Made by a program: the position numbers and the translations under genes. DNA of 64,000 nucleotides, taken from contig CAJYNG010000020.1 in the NCBI GenBank assembly GCA_913775725.1, positions 207,113 through 271,112 of the forward strand. The letters run 5' to 3'. Source of the DNA: an uncultured Stenotrophomonas sp. Lineage in GTDB: Bacteria; Pseudomonadota; Gammaproteobacteria; Xanthomonadales; Xanthomonadaceae. The notes below the pieces were generated by a model, which did no database searches, was not told where the DNA came from, and was given only the letters and a program-made list of their open reading frames with translations. Positions 47,424 through 58,821 of this stretch are shown here, one piece after another; the first letter of the stretch is position 1; each line of letters opens with the position of its first letter.

Positions 47424-50400
47424 ACCGGGGTACCCGCCACGACCTCCAGGCCGCGCGCACGGCGGATCAGCCGCGTCACGGCATTGCGCAGGTCATCGAG
47501 CACCGCGTAGATCGTCGGCAGGAACAGCAGGCTGACCACGGTCGAGAACGCCAGGCCGCCAGCAATCGCGCGCGCCATCGGCGCGTACTCCGGGCCGTTG
47601 CCGAACATCTGCGTGTTGGTCAGCGAGATCGGCACCATCGCCAGGATCGCCGTGCCCATGGTCATCATGATCGGGCGCAGGCGCTCACGGGAGCCTTCAA
47701 CCAATGCCTGCGTTCGTCCCATGCCGCCGCGCCGCAGGTTGTTGATGTGCTCGATCATCACGATGCCGTTGTTCACTACCACGCCCATCAGCACCAGGAT
47801 GCCGATGAAGGACATGATCCCGAACGAGGTGCCGGTGATCCAGAACAGCCAGAACACACCGAAGATCGAGAACAGCACGCCACTCATGATCGCCGCCGGG
47901 AACAGCAGCGACTCGAACACCGCCGCCATCACCACGTAGATCATCACCAGCGCGATCAACAGGTTGAACACCATCTGCTGCATCGCCTCGTCGTCGTTGC
48001 CGTAGTCGCCGCCATCGAAGGTGAAGCCATAGCCGGCCGGGAAGTTCATCGGCTTGAGCACGGACTCCATCGCCTTGCGGCCATCGGGCGCGGTGATCTT
48101 CTCGGCCAGGTTGGCCTTGATGGTCAGCGTGGTCTGGCGGTTGGTGCGTCCGATCTGGGTGGCCGACGAACCGACGTCGACGGTGACCAGGCTCAGCAGT
48201 GGCACGCTGCGGCCGTCGCCGGTGCGCACGCTGAAACCGGCCAGGTCTTCCGGGCTGCTCTGCTCGGCGCCAGCGAAGCGCACCCATACCGGTACTTCAT
48301 TGTCGCCGCGGCGGAACTCGCGCATCGGCGCACCGCGCAGGGCCAGGCCGACGAAGCTGGCCACCTGCTCGGCATTGAAGCCGAATGCAGCGGCGCGCTC
48401 GCGGTCGACGCGCACCTTCAGCTCGCCGCCCTTCTCGCCATTGTCGATGCGCACATCGCGCAGCTCGGCACGCTGGGCCAGCAGTGGCACCACTTCCTGG
48501 CCGATCTCTTGCAGCATCGAGCTGGAGTCGCCCACCAGCTGCACCTGCACGCCCTGATTGCCGCCACCACCGCCGCCATCGCCCCCCTGGTTGCCGACGA
48601 AGTAGTCGGTGCGGGCCGACTTCGGAAGACCCTTGCGCAGCTCTTCCTGCAGCGACTTGATGTCCTTGGCGTACTTCTCGTCCAGGGTGACCACGGTCGA
48701 GCTGCCTTCCTGTTCGCTGTACCAGGAATACACCTGCTTGACGTGCAGGCGCTCGCGGTTCTGGTCGATCCAGTTCTCCACCCGTGCCACTTCCTCGGAC
48801 ATCTGGCGGTAGGTGTAGGCGCCCTTCCACATGTAGCCGATGAAGATGTCCTTGCCGCCGTCGCCGCCGAACATGTCGATCTTGGTCAGCTTCATCGGCA
48901 CCAGGCTGACCAGCACCACCAGCAGAATCCCGAGCAGGCTCCAGCCACGATGGTGCAGCGACCAGTCCAGCAGTTGCGCGTAGCGGCGCTGCAGGCGCGC
49001 GATCATGCCGGTCTGCGAGTGCACCAGCTTGGGCGTGGCCATGCGCGCGGACAGCATCGGGATCAGGCTGACCGCGACCAGCCATGAGGCCAGCAGCGAG
49101 ACCGAGATGGTGATCGCGATCTGCGCCATGAAGATGCTGATGTTGTTGGTCTCGCCAAACAGGTTCGGCACGAACACGATGCAGTGGCACAGCGTGCCGG
49201 CGCTGAGCGCGATGGCCACGTTGCGGGTGCCGATGATCGAGGCCAGCCGCGGCTGCCCCGGCATGCGCTCGCGCTCCTGGTAGATGCTCTCCACCACCAC
49301 CACGGCGTTGTCGACCAGCATGCCCACCGCCAGCAGCAGGCCCATCATGGTCAGGATGTTCAGCGTCACCCCCACGAAGTACATGAAGCCCAGGGTGATG
49401 GTGAAGCAGATCGGAATGGCCAGGGTCACCATCAGCGTCGATGGCCAATGGCGCAGGAAGAAGAACAGCACCGTCACCGACAGGATCAGGCCGACCGCAC
49501 CGGCCTCGGCCAGTTCCAGCAGCGAGGAGGTTACCGCCTTGCCCTGGTTGTCGATCACCTTGATCTGCACGTCGCGCATCGACGCTTCCGCACGGATCGA
49601 TTCGACCTCGGCCAGCGCCGCGCGCGAGACTTCCACCAGGTTGGCGCTGCGCTCCTTGAAGATATCCAGGCCGACAGCCGGGTTGCCATCGAGGCGGCGC
49701 CCATAGTTCATCCGCGCCGGCTTCAGGCGCACGTCAGCGATATCGCCCAGGCGCAGGCCCTTGGCGTTGATCACCAGGTCGCGCATTTCCTGCAGGTCGG
49801 TGATCTCACCCACCGGCTGCACGCGCACGCGCTGGCCGTTGTCTTCGATCTGCCCGGCCGAGATCGAGAAGTTGAGCGTGCGCAGGCGCTCACTCAGCTC
49901 GTTGATGCTCAGCCCATGCGCGTTGAGCCGGTTCGGATCAATGGCGATCTCCACCTCGTTCGGCGGCGCGCCGGTGATGTCGACGCGCGCCACGCCGGGG
50001 ATGCGCTCGATGCGCCGCTTGAACTCGCGGTCGAGCATGTCATAGGCGGTGGTCAGGTCGGTGGTGCTGGCCAGTCGCACCTTCAGCACCGGCTGGTCAC
50101 TGCTGGACCACTTGAACACGTTGTAGCGCTGCAGGTCGTCCGGCAGGTCGCTGCGGATCGCGTCGATGCGCTCGCGCGCGTCGGACGCGGCGATGGCGAT
50201 GTCGCGGTCCCAGTCGCTGAACTCGATGAAGATCAGGGCGGCCTCGGAGGTGGCCGACGAGCGCATGCGCTTGATGCCGGTCATCGTCGCCAGCGATTCC
50301 TCCACCGGGCGGATGATGGTCCGCTCCACTTCCTCCGGGGTTGAACCGGTATACGGGATCTGCACGAACAGGAACGGCGCGGAGATGTCCGGCAGCGCCT

Positions 50401-50503
50401 CCAGCGGCAGCCGGAACGAAGCGATCAGGCCGATCACCACCAGTGACACGAAACACATGATGGTGGTGACCGGGCGGCGGATGGAGAACTCGGCAACACT
50501 CAT
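47420..50503 (-). CDS. RND efflux permease, second of the pair
   Basis: 1027 residues. The HAE-1 RND layout is clear: N-terminal FSIRRPVTTIMCFVSLVVIG, two large periplasmic loops after TM1 and TM7, and TM4 LAVGMLVDNAVVVVESIYQE, which carries the proton-relay Asp pair region. The TM10-11 motif LVLMGVVVNNGIVMIEHIN is present. A Gly-rich insert (GGDGGGGGG near 640) lies in the second periplasmic loop. It works with the preceding permease and adaptor, whose genes overlap by one to four bases. Substrates cannot be told. The TAG stop falls in a SMAG repeat. No outer-membrane channel gene is adjacent, so a shared TolC-type channel is likely. Confidence 0.92.
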   Translation of the reverse strand: MSVAEFSIRRPVTTIMCFVSLVVIGLIASFRLPLEALPDISAPFLFVQIPYTGSTPEEVERTIIRPVEESLATMTGIKRMRSSATSEAALIFIEFSDWDRDIAIAASDARERIDAIRSDLPDDLQRYNVFKWSSSDQPVLKVRLASTTDLTTAYDMLDREFKRRIERIPGVARVDITGAPPNEVEIAIDPNRLNAHGLSINELSERLRTLNFSISAGQIEDNGQRVRVQPVGEITDLQEMRDLVINAKGLRLGDIADVRLKPARMNYGRRLDGNPAVGLDIFKERSANLVEVSRAALAEVESIRAEASMRDVQIKVIDNQGKAVTSSLLELAEAGAVGLILSVTVLFFFLRHWPSTLMVTLAIPICFTITLGFMYFVGVTLNILTMMGLLLAVGMLVDNAVVVVESIYQERERMPGQPRLASIIGTRNVAIALSAGTLCHCIVFVPNLFGETNNISIFMAQIAITISVSLLASWLVAVSLIPMLSARMATPKLVHSQTGMIARLQRRYAQLLDWSLHHRGWSLLGILLVVLVSLVPMKLTKIDMFGGDGGKDIFIGYMWKGAYTYRQMSEEVARVENWIDQNRERLHVKQVYSWYSEQEGSSTVVTLDEKYAKDIKSLQEELRKGLPKSARTDYFVGNQGGDGGGGGGNQGVQVQLVGDSSSMLQEIGQEVVPLLAQRAELRDVRIDNGEKGGELKVRVDRERAAAFGFNAEQVASFVGLALRGAPMREFRRGDNEVPVWVRFAGAEQSSPEDLAGFSVRTGDGRSVPLLSLVTVDVGSSATQIGRTNRQTTLTIKANLAEKITAPDGRKAMESVLKPMNFPAGYGFTFDGGDYGNDDEAMQQMVFNLLIALVMIYVVMAAVFESLLFPAAIMSGVLFSIFGVFWLFWITGTSFGIMSFIGILVLMGVVVNNGIVMIEHINNLRRGGMGRTQALVEGSRERLRPIMMTMGTAILAMVPISLTNTQMFGNGPEYAPMARAIAGGLAFSTVVSLLFLPTIYAVLDDLRNAVTRLIRRARGLEVVAGTPV

Positions 50504-53500
50504 GCCGGTTCCTCCGCACCCGCCGCACTGCCCGCCGCACCCGGCTCGATCTCGCCGGCATGCTTGCGGCCGCGTTCGCGGTAATAGGCATCACCGCGAC
50601 GATCCATCAGGTCGTACACCACCGGGATCACCAGCAGGGTGAGCAGGGTCGACACCAGCAGGCCGCCGATCACGGTGATCGCCATCGGCGCGCGCACCTC
50701 GGCGCCCTCGCCCATCGCCACCGCCAGCGGCAGGAAGCCGAACAGCGTGCACAGGGTGGTCATGATGATCGGCCGCAGGCGCGAGCGTGCCCCTTCCACC
50801 AGAGCCTCGTGCTTGGCCACGCCGGCCTCGCGCAGCTGGTTGACCTTGTCGATCAGGATGATCGCGTTCTTGGTGACCAGGCCGACCAGCAGGATCAGGC
50901 CGATGAACACCACCACCGAAATGGGCTTGCCGGTCAGCATCAGCGCCAGGATCGCACCGACCAGCGCCAGCGGGATGGTGAACAGGATCACGAACGGGTG
51001 CAGCAGCGACTCGAACTGCGAGGCCATCACCAGGTAGACCAGGAAGATCGCCAGGCCGAAGGCGAAGATCAGCGACTTCGCCGCCTGCGCCAGTTCCTCA
51101 CCCTGGCCACCGATGTGCAGGCCGACACCCGCACCCAGCGGCTGCTCGGCCACCATCTGCTGCACTTCGCGCATGGCCGCGCCCAGATCGATATCGCGCA
51201 GGTTGGCCGACACGACGGCGACGCGGGTCTGGTCGGCGCGATGGATCTCGCTGGGGCCAGTGGTGGCCACCACATCGGCCACCGCGTCCAGCGTCACCGG
51301 ACGGGTGCTGCCCGGATTGACGATCAGCCGACGGATGCTTTCCACACTGGCACGATCACCTTCCTGCGCACGCACCAGCACATCGATCTTGCGGTCACGG
51401 AAGCTGTAACGGGTGGCCACGTCGCCACGCACCTTCTTCACCACCACATCAGCGATCTGGCGCGTGGTCAGGCCCAGCGCACCGGCGCGTTCCTGGTCGA
51501 ATCGGATCTGGATTTCCGGGAAGCCCTCTTCCACCGTCGACTTCACGTCGGCGTAGTGCGCGTTACCGCGCAGCATCGCCGCCAGGCGCTGGCCGGCCAC
51601 TTCGAGCGTCGCCATGTCCTGCCCACGCAGCTCGATTTCCAGCGGCGTGGAGAAGCTGAACAGCGCCGGGCGCGCGAAGTCGACCTGTGCACCCGGATGC
51701 TGGCCCATGGTGTCACGCAGGCGCTCGGTGATCTCCGCCTCGGTACGCGCATTGCCGCCGCCTTCCATCACCACGGTCAGCTTGCCGATGTTCTCGCCGC
51801 TTTCGGTCGGGCTGGCATCCAGGCGGGTGCCGCTGCCACTGACGCCGTACAGCGATGCAACGCCTTCGCCCTTGCCATGCGCCAGCTGCAGCTCGCGCAC
51901 CAGCGCATCGGTCTGCTTCAGCGGCGTGCCCGCCGGCAGCTTCACCGTCATCTCGAAACGGTCCTGTGCCAACTGCGGGATCAGGTCGGCACCGAGCATC
52001 GGCACCAGCGCCATGGTCGCCACGAAGATGATCGTGGCCACGCCCAGCACCTTGCCCGGATGGGCCAACGCGCTCGGCAGCAGCCGCAGGTAGCCGCGCT
52101 CGGCACCGGCATAGGGCTTCATCGCCAGATCGCTGGCCTTGCGCATCACCGGGCCGACCACCGCGACCACGCCACGCCACAGGCGCACGATCAGCCAGGC
52201 CAGCGCGTAGAAGCCCCAGCGCGCGGTCGCCACGGCGCCACGACGGCCCAGCGCAACCGGCTTCTGCCAGCGGCTCTGCGGTTGCCACGGTTCGTTCGGT
52301 GCCTCTTCCGGGAACGCCATCGGTGGCCGTCCCTTCAGCGAGCTCAGCATCGGAATCAGGGTCATCGACACCAGCAGCGAGATCGCGATGGCGATTGCCA
52401 CGGTCAGTGCCTGGTCGCGGAACAGCTGGCCGGCGATGCCATCGACGAACACCAGCGGCAGGAACACCGCGATGGTGGTCAGGGTTGAGGCGACCACCGC
52501 CATGCTCACTTCGCGGGTACCGACGATCGCCGCCTGCAGGATGCCCAGGCCACGCTCACGCGCCTTGGCAATGCTCTCCAGCACCACGATCGAGTCGTCC
52601 ACCACCAGGCCGGTGGCCAATGCCAGGCCGCCCAGCGACATCACGTTCAAGCTGAGGCCGAGCTGGCCCATGAAGAAGAACGTGGCGATGATCGAGACCG
52701 GCAACGACAGGCTGATCACGAACGTGCTCCAGCCATCGCGCAGGAACAGGAAGATGATCAGGATCGCCAGCAGGCCGCCAATCACCGCATCCTTCTTGAC
52801 GTCGGCGATGGCGTGCTCGATGAAGCGTGACTGGTCCTCGATGGTGGTCATCTCGACATCGGAGGGGAACGTGCCCTTGATCTGCTCCAGGCGCTTGCGC
52901 AGTGCCTCGGCGGTGGACACGGTGTTGGCGTCGCCTTCCTTGTAGATCGCCAGTTCAACCGATTCCTTGCCGCCCAGGCGGATCACCGCTTCGCGCTCCT
53001 TGTAGCCCTGGCGCACCGTGGCCACGTCCTTCAGGCGCACCGGCACACCGTTGGCGACCACGCTGGAGCCACCACCGGACGATGCGCTCTGCGCCGCCGA
53101 GGCCGCCGCGATGGCTGCCGCCGAACCGGTCGAGGCGGCGATGTTGAACATCTGCTGCAACGCCGAGTCGGCGGCGCTGCCGTTCGACGCCTGGGTGGTG
53201 ACCAGCAGGTTGCGGATCTCCTCCAGATCGGCGAACTGGTTGACGGTACGCACCAGGAAGCGCTGCGAACCTTCCTCCAGGCGGCCGCCGGAGATGTTGA
53301 TGTTCTCGTCCTTCAGGCGCTTGATGACGGTGTCGATCGGCAGGTTCAACTGAGCCAGCTTCTGCTGGTCGATGTCGACCTGGATCTCGTCCTCGAGGCC
53401 ACCGCCAACCTTGACCGCCGCCACGCCGGTGACCGGCTCCAGCTTCTTCTTCAGGTCTTCATCGGCATAGCGGCGCAGGCCGGTCAGCTCGCGGATCGCG

Positions 53501-54021
53501 TCGGCATCGCTGGCCGGTGCGGTCTTGCTGGACAGCACCAGGCGCATGATCGGCTCGGTGGACGGATTGAAGCGCAACAGCACCGGGGCCTTGGCCTCCA
53601 GTGGCAGGTTCAGCGCTTCCATCTTGTCGCGCACCTCCAGGCTGGCCTGGTCCATGTTGGTGCCCCAGGCAAACTCCAGCACCACGTCGCTCTGGCCGGT
53701 ACGCGAGACCGACTTCAGCTTGCGCAGGTTCTTGACCACGCCCACCGCCTCTTCGACCGGCTGGGTGATCAGGGTTTCGATTTCGGTCGGCGCCGCACCG
53801 GTGTACTCGGTGCGCACGGTCAGCGTCGGATAGCTCAGGTCCGGCAGCAGATTGACCTTGAGGTTGCCCAAGGCGATCAGGCCGAACAGCAGCAGCGTGA
53901 CCGTGCACATGGCGATGGTCACGCGGCGGCGGGTGGCGAATTCCACCAGGCCGCCGCGCATGCCGGCGGCGGCGCCGTCGCTCGCCGGCGAGGCACCGTG
54001 GTCGTGGCCCGGGGCAGTCAT
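50500..54021 (-). CDS. RND efflux permease, first of the pair, with extra insertions
   Basis: 1173 residues, about 140 longer than usual. TM1 region RRRVTIAMCTVTLLLFGLIA and TM4 GLALATGLVVDDSIVVLESI (Asp pair) are normal, as is LILLVGLVTKNAIILIDKVN near the C-terminus. The extra length lies in an Ala/Ser-rich stretch near 283-313 (SAAAIAAASAAQSASSGGG) in the first periplasmic loop, and in about 90 residues (566-655) between TM6 and TM7 that include RWGFYALAWLIVRLWRGVVA, a possible amphipathic or extra membrane helix. It overlaps the adaptor and the second permease at ATGA junctions. Two-permease pumps (MdtBC, MuxBC, SmeJK) may form mixed trimers; this pair is not clearly orthologous to any of them. 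Confidence 0.9.
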   Translation of the reverse strand: MTAPGHDHGASPASDGAAAGMRGGLVEFATRRRVTIAMCTVTLLLFGLIALGNLKVNLLPDLSYPTLTVRTEYTGAAPTEIETLITQPVEEAVGVVKNLRKLKSVSRTGQSDVVLEFAWGTNMDQASLEVRDKMEALNLPLEAKAPVLLRFNPSTEPIMRLVLSSKTAPASDADAIRELTGLRRYADEDLKKKLEPVTGVAAVKVGGGLEDEIQVDIDQQKLAQLNLPIDTVIKRLKDENINISGGRLEEGSQRFLVRTVNQFADLEEIRNLLVTTQASNGSAADSALQQMFNIAASTGSAAAIAAASAAQSASSGGGSSVVANGVPVRLKDVATVRQGYKEREAVIRLGGKESVELAIYKEGDANTVSTAEALRKRLEQIKGTFPSDVEMTTIEDQSRFIEHAIADVKKDAVIGGLLAILIIFLFLRDGWSTFVISLSLPVSIIATFFFMGQLGLSLNVMSLGGLALATGLVVDDSIVVLESIAKARERGLGILQAAIVGTREVSMAVVASTLTTIAVFLPLVFVDGIAGQLFRDQALTVAIAIAISLLVSMTLIPMLSSLKGRPPMAFPEEAPNEPWQPQSRWQKPVALGRRGAVATARWGFYALAWLIVRLWRGVVAVVGPVMRKASDLAMKPYAGAERGYLRLLPSALAHPGKVLGVATIIFVATMALVPMLGADLIPQLAQDRFEMTVKLPAGTPLKQTDALVRELQLAHGKGEGVASLYGVSGSGTRLDASPTESGENIGKLTVVMEGGGNARTEAEITERLRDTMGQHPGAQVDFARPALFSFSTPLEIELRGQDMATLEVAGQRLAAMLRGNAHYADVKSTVEEGFPEIQIRFDQERAGALGLTTRQIADVVVKKVRGDVATRYSFRDRKIDVLVRAQEGDRASVESIRRLIVNPGSTRPVTLDAVADVVATTGPSEIHRADQTRVAVVSANLRDIDLGAAMREVQQMVAEQPLGAGVGLHIGGQGEELAQAAKSLIFAFGLAIFLVYLVMASQFESLLHPFVILFTIPLALVGAILALMLTGKPISVVVFIGLILLVGLVTKNAIILIDKVNQLREAGVAKHEALVEGARSRLRPIIMTTLCTLFGFLPLAVAMGEGAEVRAPMAITVIGGLLVSTLLTLLVIPVVYDLMDRRGDAYYRERGRKHAGEIEPGAAGSAAGAEEPA

Positions 54022-55169
54022 TGCTTGCTCCCGGCCTTGTCTGCCGGCTTGGCGGCCGCTGCAACCGTCTTCGCCTTTGCCTTCGGATCGGCGATCACCT
54101 GCACTGCGGTGCCGTCGCGCAGGGCGACCTTGCCGGCGGTGACCACCTGATCACCGGCCGCCAGGCCATCACGGATCTCCACCCACGGGCCCTCGGCGTA
54201 ACCCAGCTTGACCGGAACGCGTGCGACCTTGCCTTCGCGCACCCGGAACACCGCCGGCTCACCGTCGTCGAGCAGCGCCAGGCGCGGCACCACCAGCGCA
54301 TCGGCACGCTGGTCGTAATCGATGCGGATGCGCCCGAACATGCCGGGCTGCAGCGCGTGCGCGGCGCCGTCGAAGGCGCTGACCACGCGAAACGTGCCAC
54401 TGCCCGAATCCACCACCGGCGCGATGCGGTCGACGGTGCCGGTGAAGCTCTGGCCCTGCAGCGCGTCGGCCGCCAGCGTCACCGGCTGGCCGGCGCGCAG
54501 GGTGGCCAGCTCACGCTCGGGCACGTTGAGGGTGGCTTCCAGCCGCGAGTTGTCGACGATGCGGAAGATCGGCGTGTTGATCTGCACGAAGTTGCCGGTC
54601 TTGATCGAGCGCGAGGCGATCACGCCGGAGATCGGCGCCACCACCGTGGTGTAGGACAGCTCCAGCGTGGCCAGGCGGTACTGCGCGCGGACATTTTCCA
54701 GGTCGTAGCGCAGCTGGTCAACGCTGGCCGCACTGACCAGCTGCTGGACGACCAGCTTCTGTGCACGCTGATAGTCGTTTTCCAGCTTGCGCATCTGCGC
54801 TTCGCTCTGCGCCACGGCCAGGCGTGCGCGGTCAGGGTCCAGGCGCACCAGCGGCTGGCCGGCGGTGACCCGCTGGCCTTCCTCGACCAGCACCGCCAGC
54901 GCCACGCCGGAGGTCTTGGCCACCACCTGCGATTCGGCGCGCGGTTCCAGCGCGGCAGTACCGGTGTAGCTGGCTGCGACGGCGCGATGGCTGGCCACCG
55001 CCACTTCGACCGGGACTGCGTCAACCTTCTTCTCCTCCTTGGTCTCGGCGGCCTTGGCTTCGGAATTGGGCCCTGCGGCGCAACCGCCCAGCAGCAGGGA
55101 GGTGGAGATCAGCAGTGCGGCAGCGCAGATTCCGCTGCGACGGCCGGACAGGAAGATTGGGTGTGACAT
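54018..55169 (-). CDS. RND efflux periplasmic adaptor (membrane fusion) lipoprotein
   Basis: 383 residues from ATG 55169; the longer frame upstream is noncoding in appearance. A signal sequence ends in LLGGC, so it is a lipoprotein. The biotinyl-lipoyl domain halves are near 70-90 (AALEPRAESQVVAKTSGVAL) and 185-205, flanking a coiled-coil hairpin (about 110-165), with beta-barrel and membrane-proximal domains after that. It bridges the two inner-membrane permeases to an outer-membrane channel. It is the first gene of the operon, and its promoter must lie in the 205-base divergent region shared with a cytochrome c gene. A Lys-rich tail (KAKAKTVAAAAKPADKAGSK) is notable. Confidence 0.93.
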   Translation of the reverse strand: MSHPIFLSGRRSGICAAALLISTSLLLGGCAAGPNSEAKAAETKEEKKVDAVPVEVAVASHRAVAASYTGTAALEPRAESQVVAKTSGVALAVLVEEGQRVTAGQPLVRLDPDRARLAVAQSEAQMRKLENDYQRAQKLVVQQLVSAASVDQLRYDLENVRAQYRLATLELSYTTVVAPISGVIASRSIKTGNFVQINTPIFRIVDNSRLEATLNVPERELATLRAGQPVTLAADALQGQSFTGTVDRIAPVVDSGSGTFRVVSAFDGAAHALQPGMFGRIRIDYDQRADALVVPRLALLDDGEPAVFRVREGKVARVPVKLGYAEGPWVEIRDGLAAGDQVVTAGKVALRDGTAVQVIADPKAKAKTVAAAAKPADKAGSKQ

Positions 55170-55374
55170 CGTCAGGTCCCTGGAGGATGCGTGGACAGGT
55201 GTGGTAGCAAAGTAATGCACCACTTCACGGCAACACCATATCCCAAAGGTCATGGTGTCTTCACGCCGCCGGTCGGCCCACCCCCATTTCAGCTAGATGA
55301 AACCTGGGGCTATACTCGGGTCGTTCCGTACCCCACGCCGGAACGACCAGACCCGAATCCCCGGAAACGACACC

Positions 55375-55764
55375 ATGCGCCCGCAGCCGCTCGCCGCTTG
55401 TCTCGCTCTGGCCGTCCTCCTGCCCCTTGGGGCCGCCGCACAGCCCGCTCCTGCTCCTGCCACACCTGCCCCGGCCCCGGCTCCCGCCGCTGCCCCGGCG
55501 CCTGCCGCCCCCACCGGCAACTTCGACAATGGCCGTGTCCTGGCCTATACCTGCCAGGGGTGCCATGGCATCACTGGTTACAAGAACGCCTACCCCAGTT
55601 ACCGGGTGCCGAAGATCGGCGGCCAGACCCAGCAGTACCTGGCCCAGGCCCTGACCGAGTACCGCCAAGGCAAGCGCAGGCATCCGACGATGCAGGCGCA
55701 GTCGATGAGTTTCAGCGAACAGGAGATCGCCGATCTCTCTGTTTACCTGTCCACCGTCAAGTAA
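55375..55764 (+). CDS. c-type cytochrome, single haem
   Basis: 129 residues from ATG 55375. A signal peptide is followed by a Pro/Ala-rich linker (APAPATPAPAPAPAAAP), then haem site CQGCH near 60 and a likely Met ligand in HPTMQAQSMSFSEQE. The C-terminal helix is EIADLSVYLSTVK. It belongs to the cytochrome c4/c5-like group, each half of c4 resembling this. A second such gene follows nine bases on; the two together could replace a dihaem c4 as periplasmic electron donor to a terminal oxidase. The spacing suggests an operon. Confidence 0.9.
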   Translation: MRPQPLAACLALAVLLPLGAAAQPAPAPATPAPAPAPAAAPAPAAPTGNFDNGRVLAYTCQGCHGITGYKNAYPSYRVPKIGGQTQQYLAQALTEYRQGKRRHPTMQAQSMSFSEQEIADLSVYLSTVK

Positions 55765-55773
55765 GGCCCGCCC

Positions 55774-56235
55774 ATGTCGAAAGCCGCGCATCCGATGCGT
55801 CACGCCATCGCCCTGTCCGTTGCCCTGCTGCTGGCCGCCTGTTCGCAGTCGCAGGTGGAAAACAGCGAGAAATCCGCCGCCGACCCGGGCCATGCCAGCG
55901 GCGAACACGGTTCATCGTCCTCCGCCGGCCTGCCGGCAGGTCGCGAGGCCGCCGGTGAAGCCCGCGCCAAGGTGAAGGGCAAGGCCACCAACCAGAGCTG
56001 CATCGACTGCCACGGGGCCGACGGCAATGCGCCGATCGATCCGACCTATCCGAAACTGGGTGGGCAGTACGGTGACTACCTGGCGCATGCGCTGCAGGCC
56101 TACCGCGCCGGTGACCGCCAGCATGCGCTGATGACGCCGCAGGCGAAGGACCTGAGCGATCAGGACATCGCCGATCTGGCGGCGTATTTCGGCAGCCGGC
56201 CGAGCCAGCTGCGGGATCTGCACGGGGTCAAATGA
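55774..56235 (+). CDS. c-type cytochrome lipoprotein, single haem
   Basis: 153 residues. The lipobox LLLAAC near 23 predicts a membrane-anchored form, unlike its upstream partner. The haem site is CIDCH near 74-78, the axial Met is in HALMTPQAKDLSDQD, and LGGQYGDYLAHALQAYRAG is shared with cytochrome c4 domains. A membrane-tethered plus a soluble cytochrome fits electron transfer between the bc1 complex and an oxidase. The next gene (uup) is convergent across a 356-base gap. Confidence 0.9.
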   Translation: MSKAAHPMRHAIALSVALLLAACSQSQVENSEKSAADPGHASGEHGSSSSAGLPAGREAAGEARAKVKGKATNQSCIDCHGADGNAPIDPTYPKLGGQYGDYLAHALQAYRAGDRQHALMTPQAKDLSDQDIADLAAYFGSRPSQLRDLHGVK

Positions 56236-56591
56236 CCGCTCTGCGCGGATCATGACTGCTGCAATCTGATGCGTTCATGGGCGTTACTTTTCCTGATGAC
56301 GCACATCCTTGTGCGTCACCCTGCGGGCCGGCTATGCCGTTCCGCCCTGCTCCTGCAGTGCGGTGCGCGCAAAGAAAAGCAACCAAAAGAAACGCTCCGC
56401 CGTCCGCGAGCCGATGCTACGCACCGGTACCCTGCGCTCCTCGGCCCACCGAGGGACGGCGCGGGAACTCGCTGCGCTCAGACACCCGCGCCTCTTCGCC
56501 CTCGCCGGACCTGCGGTGCTCGGCTCGCTTCAAGGCGGAATCAGATCAAAAGCCACAGCCGCCCGCAGGGCGAGACGGCCGTGGTAGCCGC
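56236..56591. other. Gene-free gap with a probable dispersed repeat
   Basis: 356 bases between the cytochrome and uup genes. It contains GACGCACATCCTTGTGCGTC (a hairpin near 56297) and AAAGAAAAGCAACCAAAAGA near 56381, sequences of a kind I associate with noncoding DNA in other Xanthomonadaceae and Pseudomonas. Open frames through it lack start sites or family features. I see no promoter or RNA signature. Confidence 0.5.
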
Positions 56592-58475
<1,884 letters not shown>

Positions 58476-58490
58476 CCGGATATTGTACGG

Positions 58491-58775
58491 GTTGGGGGCG
58501 TCGGCCGGGTTGCACCCGGCACCCGCAGAGGCCACGGCCACAGCCAAAGCAACGTCAAAAGCTGGTTTCCTGTGGGATGGCGGGGTGGGTCCGGTTGCGG
58601 GGGACGCCGTAAATACGTCCGTGCAGGCTCGGTCGCCGCATCCATGCGGCTCACGCCCCCGCAACCGGACCCACCCCGCCTTCGACAGATTTCCGCGATC
58701 TGTCGGAACGGGATTCTGCCCTGGTGGGTGTCGAACTTGGTCGACACGGTAGATCCACGCCATGCGTGGATGAAC
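58491..58775. repeat. Composite palindromic repeat block (long palindrome copy 3)
   Basis: The block holds, in order, GTTGGGGGCGTCGGCCGGG, the 102-base palindrome at 58579-58680 with perfect 25-bp arms (GGCGGGGTGGGTCCGGTTGC...), a CGACAGATTTCCGCGATCTG hairpin, GGTGGGTGTCGAAC/TTGGTCGACAC at 58723-58747 and GTAGATCCACGCCATGCGTG at 58749. Nearly the same order recurs at 63055-63315. It fills the 346-base gap between uup and the LysR gene. Confidence 0.85.
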
Positions 58776-58821
58776 GCTGGAGGGACTGTCGATGGATGGG
58801 ATCCACTGGGATTCTGATGGA

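Noticed and set aside
47420-55169. Assignment of the efflux operon to SmeIJK or MdtABC
   Set aside because: The gene layout is similar, but the first permease is about 140 residues too long and its N-terminus does not resemble MdtB; naming it would be a guess.
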